58,715 nucleotides of DNA from contig JASHNW010000078.1 in NCBI GenBank assembly GCA_030041435.1, positions 1 through 58,715 of the forward strand. Reading direction: 5' to 3'. This stretch comes from Acidobacteriaceae bacterium (lineage in GTDB: Bacteria > Acidobacteriota > Terriglobia > Terriglobales > Acidobacteriaceae). A program made the position numbers and the translations under genes. Positions 1 to 7,406 of this stretch are shown one piece after another; the first letter of the stretch is position 1, and each line of letters starts with the position of its first letter. Below the pieces are notes generated by a model that saw nothing but the letters and a program-made list of their open reading frames with translations, had not been told where the DNA came from and ran no database searches.

Positions 1-169
1 GGAATCAAGGGTGAAGCTGACGTTCTGCCACTGAACTACTCCCGCTCTTTAGACTCAATCACTTACAAGTGCATTTCCAGTTTACTATCCAGCTGGGGAA
101 TTTCTGCATGAGAAGACTGCCCTCTCTGGGGCTGCGCTCTCGGGAGAAAAACTCTGATCGATAGTACGC

Positions 170-645
170 ATGGATCGTACGAATCGCACGCGGGCGAACC
201 TGGAAAAGTATACCAAGGTCGCCGGCAAGTGGCGCTTCGTGCCGGTGCTCCAACAGAACGGTGTGCCGGTACCGGGCACCGTCCTGATCGATGGCGCTCC
301 CGCCTGCTCCACCACCGGCACCTTTTACCTCGAGTTCTAAGAAAATGGCCGGCGCATTCAGCGGCCCGTCGGCAATTCGCCGCGCGAACCCAGGGTCGCC
401 TGAAACCTGCGGTGCAATCCGGCAGATGAAGCGGAGCGGATCGCGGACGACATGGATGCTCGCCCGGAAGTCACAACGATCGCCAATGCCTTCCGGCGTC
501 TCCCTGAAGAAGTGAAGGCTTCGAAAGAAAACGTCACGCGCCTCGCCTGGCAAATCGCTTCCAAAACTACTCGGCCACAAGAACATCGCCACAACCGAAA
601 AATATCTTCGATCGCTCCGTCCTCAGGCTCATGCGGGGTGGGCGG
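170..645 (+). pseudogene. Tyrosine recombinase (phage integrase family) remnant
   Basis: A 56-codon ORF from ATG 170 to TAA 340 encodes a typical integrase N-terminal region (KVAGKWRFVPVL, GTFYLEF). After a frameshift at about 338 the reading continues as ENGRRIQRPVGNSPRE. Further on, in another frame near 566-640, the C-terminal hallmark LLGHKNIATTEKYLRSLR appears; this carries the last catalytic region including the nucleophile Tyr (TTEKY). The middle, with the Arg and His-x-x-Arg catalytic positions, is missing or scrambled, and the whole remnant spans under 480 bp against roughly 1.1-1.3 kb for an intact gene. I infer an inactivated integrase, probably the scar of a former mobile island. 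The frame changes and motifs are seen directly; the exact breakpoints are approximate. Confidence 0.7.
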
Positions 646-882
646 CCAGAGGCATCGAAAGGCAATTCCCTTCCTTGCAGGAATTCCAGTCCTCACCAGC
701 CTTTCAGCTCGAGCGACCGGGCCAGTTCACTCTGCCGGAGGCCGCCCACCGTCCAGGTGGTCCCGTTCCAGGATTAGGGCGCTGGTATGGCTTCGCACGT
801 TACCTTCTCTGTCCGTGCCGCTTTTTAGTCATTGTCTTTGCGTCTTTTCTCCGTCATTGTGACCGTACGCATGCAGGAGGCG

Positions 883-1935
883 ATGGCCGTTTTCATGAGA
901 GGATCCGGTCGCATCTTGATTCTCCTGGCGGCAGGGTTTCTGCCGGCCCTGGCCGCTCCTGCGCAGGAGACAGGATGGCCCGCCCTGCCGCCCCCGGTTG
1001 CAGCTTCTGCTCCGGTTGCTCCTCTCGCACCTTCGATTTCGGTCGTGGCTGCGGATCCTGCCGTTCAGGCACTGCGCAGTTTTCAGGAGTTTGACATCCG
1101 CTTCCGTCTGCCCGACCTCATGCAAATTCTGCGTGACCGCCGCCACGAGGGGTGGGTACTCACGGCCTACCCCGACCCGAAAACGAGCCGTCCGCTCATT
1201 GGGGCTGGGTTCAGCCTCGATCTGCCGGAGCGCCCGCACCCACAGCACGATCCGCTCAATCCCCATCCGTTTCTCGAGCCGTCATCGGTGCAGCTATGGC
1301 AGGCCGCCGGGCTCGATCCGAAGCGGCTGCAGAAAATCCTCGACGAGTATCAGGCACGCCTCGAGTTCTGGGGCCCGCGGCGTTTCAGAAGACATATTGC
1401 CAGCCTCGATCCGGAGATTTCGGACGAGGAGGCGAGTAGTCTGCTCCGTATTTCTGTCGTTCAGGCGATCGCGAATGCTCGAGCCTATTGCCGGGATTTC
1501 GACGGCCTGACGGCCTCGCAGCAAATGGCGCTCACGCAGCTTGTCTATCAGATGGGCGTCAATCTCGAGGAATTTGACCGCTTCCTCGCCCTCATCAACA
1601 ACGACCCGGACTCTTTGCTTACCACGGCAGGTGCCGCTGTCCCGGCTTCGCCGCAGACCGATGTGGATCACTGGAACGCCGTGCAGGTTGCTCTCGAACA
1701 GAGCCAGTGGGCTCGCCTCTACCGCAGCCGCGCGGTTGCGGTCATCGCGATGCTCGACCCACGCTACGCCGATTCGCCGTCGTTGGCCGAGCGGCGCATT
1801 GCGGCTACGCTTCGTCCCGCTGTGGCGCGTCGTCGGCACAGAGGCCGGCCGGCGCTGCGCGTGGCCTCGACGCGCAGGCCGCGTCATCCGCGCCTGCACA
1901 CGTCTCATGCAGCCCAGGGCCGGCGAAGAGTGTGA
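883..1935 (+). CDS. Secreted GH24-like (T4-type) lysozyme
   Basis: A 350-residue exported protein. The Sec signal peptide is RILILLAAGFLPALA followed by APAQ. The core resembles phage-type lysozyme, which cuts the MurNAc-GlcNAc bond of peptidoglycan. Glu89 in RRHEGW and Asp98 in YPDP are nine residues apart, as are Glu11 and Asp20 of T4 lysozyme, and IGAGFSLD follows where T4 has TIGIGH. A later LTASQQMALTQLVYQMGVN matches the helical lobe (LTxxQxxAL...NxG). The third T4 catalytic residue, Thr26, appears replaced by Leu105. The tail (about 320-350) is Arg/His-rich and unassigned. The start is uncertain: GGAGG lies 2 nt before ATG 883 and 14 nt before ATG 895, and both keep the signal peptide. 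The family call is from motif spacing, not an alignment. Confidence 0.6.
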   Translation: MAVFMRGSGRILILLAAGFLPALAAPAQETGWPALPPPVAASAPVAPLAPSISVVAADPAVQALRSFQEFDIRFRLPDLMQILRDRRHEGWVLTAYPDPKTSRPLIGAGFSLDLPERPHPQHDPLNPHPFLEPSSVQLWQAAGLDPKRLQKILDEYQARLEFWGPRRFRRHIASLDPEISDEEASSLLRISVVQAIANARAYCRDFDGLTASQQMALTQLVYQMGVNLEEFDRFLALINNDPDSLLTTAGAAVPASPQTDVDHWNAVQVALEQSQWARLYRSRAVAVIAMLDPRYADSPSLAERRIAATLRPAVARRRHRGRPALRVASTRRPRHPRLHTSHAAQGRRRV

Positions 1936-2434
1936 TGGAATGGGCGACGGCGACCGAGACTGGTTCTGCTGAGGGAGGGTTGGCGCCGTGTGCTCTCACC
2001 GCGCGAGCCTGCTCGTGGGCTCTCACCGCGCAGAACTGCGTTTGCTCGCGCCAAACCCGTTCTCCGCACGCCGCACAGCAGGCCTTGAGATTGGGCGCAC
2101 CTCTGTGGGTTTTCAGTGCGCTGATCGACGCACGAGCGGCGAATTTGCTGCTGCCGGACCTCTCTCAGAAGAGGCGAGATGCCTTCTTTTATGGTTGTAA
2201 CTGACGCCGGTCTCCATCAGAAGCCCGGCGATCCGGCTCTTCATCTGCACGGCTGCCGCTGCGATCAACCGGCACATTCCCCCAACTACTGTCCGTTTAA
2301 CATCGTTATCGCTGCTCTCTGATTCTTTGCGAATCACGCCGTCGTATCACGACGACACCCACGCCGCAACACTTCAATCTGGCCCGCTGTCCGGCGCCCC
2401 ACTGTGGGATATAGTCGCAACCAGGGTACCAGCG
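1936..2434. other. Intergenic region, no gene seen
   Basis: About 500 bp between the lysozyme-like gene and the GH9 gene. The frames open here lack a ribosome binding site or recognisable protein sequence. A short direct repeat, GCTCTCACCGCGC, occurs twice near 1991 and 2019. The GH9 promoter is presumably in the last 150 bp, but I could not identify convincing -35/-10 boxes. Confidence 0.4.
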
Positions 2435-4288
2435 ATGACATTGCGATTCCTGAAGCTGGCGGTCATTGTGAGTTTCTGCGGACTGGCGGCTTCGCCGTCC
2501 TTCGCGCAGGTGCGCATCCTCGTCGACCAGGTGGGATATGAGACCGCCGCGCCGAAAGTCGCTCTGATCGAAAGCACAACGGATGCAGCGCTGAGCGGCT
2601 TTGCTCTCGTCGATGATGCCACGGGCGACACCGTTTTCACGGGGAAGCTCGATCCCGCGGGTACCGTAGACCACTGGGGCTCCTGGCATTTCTGGAAGGC
2701 GGACTTTTCTTCCTGGCACACTCCCGGCGAGTATCGACTGCGCACCGCCGGCGGCGAACCCGTAATCGGCTCCTGCGCCTTCGAGATCGGCGACAACCTG
2801 CTCGAGCGCCGCACCCTGTCCAGCGTCCTCTATTACTTCAAAGGTCAGCGATCGAGCGGGGATTTCGATCGCGCTGACCGGCACCTCGCGATCCCCGGCG
2901 CGCCTGGCCATTTCGTCGATGTGCATGGCGGGTGGTACGACGCCACCGGCGATTATGGCATCCACCTCTCGCACCAGAACCCGACCTCGTATTTCAATCC
3001 GCAGCAGGTGCCGCTGGTCGCGTGGACGCTCCTCGCCAGCTACGAAATCCTGAAGAGCCGAGGCGACGACAACTTCAGCGAATACGAGCGCCGCCTGCTC
3101 GACGAAGGCCTCTACGGCGCGGATTTCCTGGTGCGCATGAAACGTCCAAACGGCTCGTTCTTTGAAAGCATCAGCGCCCCGGGCCCGAAAAAGCTGGCCG
3201 GGGATCGTGCGATCGGCAATCCCAACTGGCGCACGCAGATCAAAACTTCCGCCGGCGGATCGACGGAGCGCGTGGGACCCGCAGTGGGGCCGCACGCGTA
3301 CGAGGCCGGATTCCGCGCGGGCGGCGGCATGGCTATCGCCGCCCTTGCGCTGGCCAGCACCATGCCCGAAGACGGAGACTTCCCGCGCGCGCAGTATCTC
3401 GCGACCGCCCAAGCTGCGTTCTTATTTCTTGAAGCGCACAACACGGACCTGCTGAACGATCGCACCGAGAACATCCTCGACGATTACTGCGCGTTGATGG
3501 CTGCGACGGAGCTCTACCGCGCCACGCATTTACCCAGCTATCGCGCAGCGGCCGACCGGCGCGCCGATCGTCTGATGGCGCGGCTCACCAGCTCCGGCGG
3601 CTTTCAAAACTACTGGCGCGCCGACGACGGCACCCGTCCTTTCTTTCACCCCTCCGATGCCGGGCTGCCCGTCATCAGCCTGGTCCGCTACGCGGCCATC
3701 GCCGGCGCGCGGAACCGGCAGCGTGTTCGCGACGTGGTCCGCAAATCCCTGGAGTTCGAGCTCGCCACAACACACGACGTCAACAATCCCTTCGACTACG
3801 CGCGTCAGGTGGTGCGCACGGGCGACGGCCAAATCCGGGCGGCGTTTTTCTTCCGCCACGACACCGAGGCGGCTCCATGGTGGCAGGGTGAAAATGCCCG
3901 TCTCGCATCGCTGGCCGCTGCCGCCCGCATGGCCGCCCCTCTCTTCTCCGCCGACCCGCAGTTCGCGAATGCGCTTCAGACCTACGCGGACGATCAGCTG
4001 CACTGGATCCTCGGCCGCAATCCTTACGACACCTGCATGCTGATGGGCAGCGGGCACGGCAACGCAGCCTACATGTTCTTCCGTTCCTGGAAATACACCA
4101 ACGCTCCCGGCGCCATCGTCAACGGCATCACCGCCGCCATGAACGACGAGGATGGCATCTCCTTCAACGAGGGCTTTGCGGTTACCGGTAAGGACGATGA
4201 CTGGCGCTGGACCGAGCAGTGGCTGCCTCACGCTGCCTGGTATCTGTACGCAGTCAGCTTGCCTCACCCCACGGTTCGCGCGCAGTAG
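2435..4288 (+). CDS. Secreted GH9 family endoglucanase-like hydrolase
   Basis: A 617-residue exported glycoside hydrolase, expected to cleave beta-1,4-glucans by inversion. The signal peptide is MTLRFLKLAVIVSFCGL...SFAQ. Residues about 27-120 form the N-terminal immunoglobulin-like domain usual in this subfamily (VRILVDQVGYE at its start). The (alpha/alpha)6 catalytic domain follows: GGWYDATGDYG at 165-175 carries the two conserved aspartates that position water, and HWILGRNPYDTC near 520 is the second family signature. The C-terminal active-site strand is near 577-600, where a Glu in TEQWLPHAAWYL is the best general-acid candidate. ATG 2435 is chosen because it opens the signal peptide. It converges on the YVTN gene with about 80 bp between the stops. 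Substrate cannot be told from sequence. Confidence 0.87.
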   Translation: MTLRFLKLAVIVSFCGLAASPSFAQVRILVDQVGYETAAPKVALIESTTDAALSGFALVDDATGDTVFTGKLDPAGTVDHWGSWHFWKADFSSWHTPGEYRLRTAGGEPVIGSCAFEIGDNLLERRTLSSVLYYFKGQRSSGDFDRADRHLAIPGAPGHFVDVHGGWYDATGDYGIHLSHQNPTSYFNPQQVPLVAWTLLASYEILKSRGDDNFSEYERRLLDEGLYGADFLVRMKRPNGSFFESISAPGPKKLAGDRAIGNPNWRTQIKTSAGGSTERVGPAVGPHAYEAGFRAGGGMAIAALALASTMPEDGDFPRAQYLATAQAAFLFLEAHNTDLLNDRTENILDDYCALMAATELYRATHLPSYRAAADRRADRLMARLTSSGGFQNYWRADDGTRPFFHPSDAGLPVISLVRYAAIAGARNRQRVRDVVRKSLEFELATTHDVNNPFDYARQVVRTGDGQIRAAFFFRHDTEAAPWWQGENARLASLAAAARMAAPLFSADPQFANALQTYADDQLHWILGRNPYDTCMLMGSGHGNAAYMFFRSWKYTNAPGAIVNGITAAMNDEDGISFNEGFAVTGKDDDWRWTEQWLPHAAWYLYAVSLPHPTVRAQ

Positions 4289-4369
4289 ACAATCGGCGGC
4301 ATCCAATTGGCGGCTGGCAGTGAGTACTTCGGTCGAGATCCAGGCCAATTCGTCCCTCGTTGCCAGACT

Positions 4370-5527
4370 TCAGTGACGAGGCGAGGCCGTGTTGAGCCGC
4401 GTGTAAGCAGGAGAGCCGAAATTAGCGACGTATACGGCGTTCAAGCCGGAATCGATGCTGATTGCGTAGGGATTCCGCCCCGCCGGTACGGTAGCAATCA
4501 CAGTCCGCGCGTGCCCGTCGATAATGCTGACGCTGTTGCTGTGGGTGTTGGCGACGTAAATGCGGTCCCGCTCCTCATCGATTTCGATGGCCTCCGGACG
4601 GCTGCCCACCCGAATAGTAGCCAGAGTCTTCCCTGCCGAACTCTGTACAACGCTCACGCTGTCATCCGCATAGTTCAGAACGTAAACGAGGCCGGTGCGC
4701 GCATCGACTGCGGCTGCGCAGGGCGTGTCGCCGACGGGGATAGTCGCCGCTGCGCCGGTTTTCTCCTGAACGGCGAGAAGGGCACGGCTCTGCGCTTCCG
4801 TCGCGTAGAGAACGCCCCGTTCCTCATCGACCGCCAGACCCCACAGATGCATCGCGGCGGGAGAGCGCCGCGTGGTACGACTCGCTTCGTCGAGCACGGT
4901 CAGCGCGGAATCCTCGTATCCCAACAGCCAGGCCAGGTGCAGCCTGCTGTCGACAGCAACAGCATCCTTCGATCCGAGAGGCAGCTGCGTGGCGCGATTG
5001 GTGGCCTCGTCAATTTCAGTAACGTAGCTGCTGTAGGTATTCATCACGAGAACGCGGCGCAGTCCGGGGTCGATCCCGATGGCGTAGGGCATCCTTCCTG
5101 CGGCAATCGTGGCAACGACCGACTGCGTTGACCCATCAATCACGCTCACCGTGTCGCTGGCCGAATTTACGACATAGATCCGATTGAGACCGGGATCGAT
5201 TGCCAGCGCATCGGGGGATTTACCGACCGGGATCGGTGTCGATACCCCGCTGCGGATGTCTTCTGTGACGACCAAGTTTTCCGGCTGATCGACCGCATAG
5301 ACGCGGTGCGTTGCGGGGTTGACCGCGATGGCACGAGGGTTGATCAGCGCAGTGCGGGCGGGCTCGATCTGCTGCGCCGCGGCGGCGGCGGCCGGCAGCG
5401 CGCAGCTAAGAACGGCTGCGCCCGCGCAGGAAGCGAGGATACGCGCTGACGACCACGACTTCTTTTTCCAGGACGAAGAAGCAGCCAGGCAGGAGAGATG
5501 AGGCTGGGCCGGTACGTGTTGGGACAT
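4370..5527 (-). CDS. Exported YVTN-type beta-propeller repeat protein
   Basis: A 385-residue exported protein made almost entirely of about 40-residue repeats of the YVTN/surface-layer type (RIYVVNSASDTVSVIDG, RIYVANTHSNSVSIIDG, AVYVANFGSPAYT), enough for roughly one seven-bladed propeller. Such proteins are usually periplasmic or surface scaffolds; no active site is recognisable. ATG 5527 is chosen over the upstream in-frame start because GGGAG lies 9 nt before it and a basic stretch plus hydrophobic Ala-rich segment (ILASCAGAAVLSCALPAAAAAA) follows as signal. The N-region before the hydrophobic core is long (about 25 residues). It diverges from the ThuA-like gene. Confidence 0.75.
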   Translation of the reverse strand: MSQHVPAQPHLSCLAASSSWKKKSWSSARILASCAGAAVLSCALPAAAAAAQQIEPARTALINPRAIAVNPATHRVYAVDQPENLVVTEDIRSGVSTPIPVGKSPDALAIDPGLNRIYVVNSASDTVSVIDGSTQSVVATIAAGRMPYAIGIDPGLRRVLVMNTYSSYVTEIDEATNRATQLPLGSKDAVAVDSRLHLAWLLGYEDSALTVLDEASRTTRRSPAAMHLWGLAVDEERGVLYATEAQSRALLAVQEKTGAAATIPVGDTPCAAAVDARTGLVYVLNYADDSVSVVQSSAGKTLATIRVGSRPEAIEIDEERDRIYVANTHSNSVSIIDGHARTVIATVPAGRNPYAISIDSGLNAVYVANFGSPAYTRLNTASPRH

Positions 5528-5727
5528 GCTGCGATGCTCCCGGGCGATTGGCGATCTTTTTTTTGAAAATCTTGAGCGACGGTGCTGATCGCTCCCCCGC
5601 TCAGTAAGCTTGGTTAAGTATGCTTCGCGACCACTTCGCAACTGACTACATCGAAGATACGTGCGAGATTGACGATGCTTTTCCACATGCGATCGTTGCG
5701 CAGCGCGATTCTGTCGTCGGCAGGACA

Positions 5728-6510
5728 ATGAGACGGCTGACGTGCAGCCTGCTCTTGCTGATGGCCGCGGCGGCGATCTGCCAGGCTCAGCAGCCGCGAT
5801 TCAGGGTGCTAGCCTTCTACTCGGAACACACGGAGCCCGATCACGTGGAGTTTGGAGAACAGGCTGTCCGCTTTCTGCGCAGCCTGGCGAAGAAGGATCA
5901 TTTTTCCCTGAAAACCACCACGAATTTTGAAGTCATGCGGATGCCGACCCTAAAGCGCTATCGGCTGGTCATTTGGCTGAACGATCTCCCGTCCAGCCCG
6001 CAGCAGCGTGAGGCGTTTGCGCAATACATGGATTCGGGCGGCGGGTGGCTGGGTTTCCATATTGCTGGGTACAACGACTCTTCCACGAAATGGCCCTGGT
6101 TCGTCGGCTTGCTGGGAGGTGCGGTCTTTGAGAGCAACAGCTGGCCTGCTTTGCCGGCCACCCTGCGCGTGGAGGATCGAACCTCGCCTGTAACACGCGG
6201 GCTGCCTCCGAGCTTTGTCTCGCCCGCGAACGAGTGGTACATCTGGCAGCCCGATCCACGTCAGAATAAGGACGTCACCGTGCTGCTCTCGCTGGATGCT
6301 TCTAACTATCCGTTAGGCTGGAAAGACACTTTGGCGGGTGGGGATTTGCCCGTGGTGTGGACCAACACCCGCTACCGGATGCTCTACATCAACATGGGAC
6401 ATGGCGACAAAATCTTCACAAGTCCCATCCAGAACCGCCTCTTCGAGAACGCGATTCTCTGGCTATGCACGAAGAAGGAGACCGGTCCCGCGCTCGGCCA
6501 GGCGCCATGA
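5728..6510 (+). CDS. Exported ThuA-like domain protein
   Basis: A 260-residue protein with a signal peptide (RRLTCSLLLLMAAAAICQAQ) and a ThuA-like fold, related to class I glutamine amidotransferase-like domains and common in secreted proteins of Acidobacteriota and Planctomycetota. Recognisable parts are the first strand RFRVLAFYSEHTEPDHVEF, the loop GGGWLGFHIAGYND, the SPVTRGLPPSF segment and the closing GHGDKIFTSPIQNRLFENAI. In family members the role is thought to be in sugar metabolism, but no reaction is established and no catalytic Cys triad is visible. ATG 5728 is chosen over the upstream in-frame start since it directly opens the signal peptide. Its last 95 bp overlap the 3' end of the GntR gene on the other strand. 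Confidence 0.75.
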   Translation: MRRLTCSLLLLMAAAAICQAQQPRFRVLAFYSEHTEPDHVEFGEQAVRFLRSLAKKDHFSLKTTTNFEVMRMPTLKRYRLVIWLNDLPSSPQQREAFAQYMDSGGGWLGFHIAGYNDSSTKWPWFVGLLGGAVFESNSWPALPATLRVEDRTSPVTRGLPPSFVSPANEWYIWQPDPRQNKDVTVLLSLDASNYPLGWKDTLAGGDLPVVWTNTRYRMLYINMGHGDKIFTSPIQNRLFENAILWLCTKKETGPALGQAP

Positions 6511-6817
6511 TGCTGCGAGTGAATCCGGCGAATACACTTCTCGTGAAGGCAGCAACGCCGAGTAACTTGTTGAAGTGTATCCTGGGCGATGCGACAAAAG
6601 TCCCTGCACCGTGGCGGCGTTCCACGATTCCGTCCCGTGCTAACTCGGTCAGAGCGTGCCGCGCCGTCATCAGGCTAACTCGATGAATGCGCGCCAGTTC
6701 CCGTTTGGAGGGCACCATGTTTCCCGGCTTCCGGTGGCCGGTAACGATCTCGCGCCGGATCGCCTCCTGAATCCTTCTGTAGGCAGGTTCATCCGAGTCG
6801 CGAGGCATCGCACTCAA
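6416..6817 (-). CDS. GntR-family regulator, truncated effector domain
   Basis: 133 residues. Residues about 10-78 are an intact GntR winged helix: AYRRIQEAIRREIVTG, then PSKRELARIHRVSLMTARHA, then GIVERRHGAGTFVA. The following UTRA-type effector domain starts normally (PRIHFNKLLG) and then breaks down into Arg/Ser-rich sequence, which is the antisense of the ThuA gene's 3' end. A full GntR/UTRA protein has about 240 residues, so ligand sensing is probably lost. The start is TTG 6817, supported by GGAGG 7 nt upstream; the in-frame ATG at 6808 would sit 16 nt away. It faces the TonB receptor operon, where a palindrome suitable for a dimeric regulator lies over the predicted -10 box. It could still bind DNA or be a dying gene. 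Confidence 0.65.
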   Translation of the reverse strand: MSAMPRDSDEPAYRRIQEAIRREIVTGHRKPGNMVPSKRELARIHRVSLMTARHALTELARDGIVERRHGAGTFVASPRIHFNKLLGVAAFTRSVFAGFTRSIMAPGRARDRSPSSCIARESRSRRGGSGWDL

Positions 6818-6938
6818 GGTCTGACCTCCGGAAGCCCGAGGAACTTACTGTACTCTTCGATCTTGAGGTGTGTTATCCCGGTGACAGAATCGGTTTACCT
6901 CGGCCACAGTGCCGGGCACGCGGCTGAATCCTGCCAGA

Positions 6939-6950
6939 GTGCTATAGAGC
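6939..6950 (+). repeat. Half-site copy of the GntR-type operator
   Basis: The 12-mer GTGCTATAGAGC is repeated exactly at 7184-7195, where it forms the right arm of a palindrome. This upstream copy has no matching left arm. It lies 120 bp in front of the GntR start, so it may be an autoregulatory half-site. Confidence 0.4.
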
Positions 6951-7144
6951 GGACAAGTGGAGAAGGCCAAAAAACCTCTGAATTTCGATCTCGTGTCAGC
7001 GCAGTCCGGGACGGCCTCGACCTGATCGAGGGGAAGGAGCTGTCAGAGAATAGGGCCAGAAATCCCCAATTACCAGAGGTCCAGCTGGGTTCCATGATGT
7101 CTGGGAGTGGGAAACTTTTCCACAGGCCCGGCGGGTATCGTGGC

Positions 7145-7192
7145 TTGACATGTTGTACAGAATTGCACTATAGCATTGAGCACGTGCTATAG
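7145..7192 (+). promoter_or_regulatory. Predicted promoter with overlapping palindromic operator
   Basis: TTGACA at 7145-7150 is followed after 18 bp by TATAGC at 7169-7174, a plausible sigma70-type promoter. Over the -10 box lies an inverted repeat CTATAGCA (7168-7175) / TGCTATAG (7185-7192) with a 9-bp spacer. Binding there would block RNA polymerase. This geometry suits repression of the TonB receptor operon, most simply by the divergent GntR protein. The transcript would have a leader of about 230 nt. Promoter and binding protein are both inferred. Confidence 0.5.
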
Positions 7193-7406
7193 AGCTGCTT
7201 GGCAGCCGTTCTGCTGTCCGGCAAGCTCAGATCCCCAGTGCACATCAGAGTAGCCGAAGTCGCGCTGCTAGCTTTGCTTCACATTAGTACTTTTTCCCTG
7301 CTATCCCGGTTCTTGCTCATTCCGGAACGTTGTGATTTTTTTTGAGTGCGAATCCGCGGCTTCTGGCCGGAACGACGTTATCCCCGGAGCCACATTGGAG
7401 GTCGGT

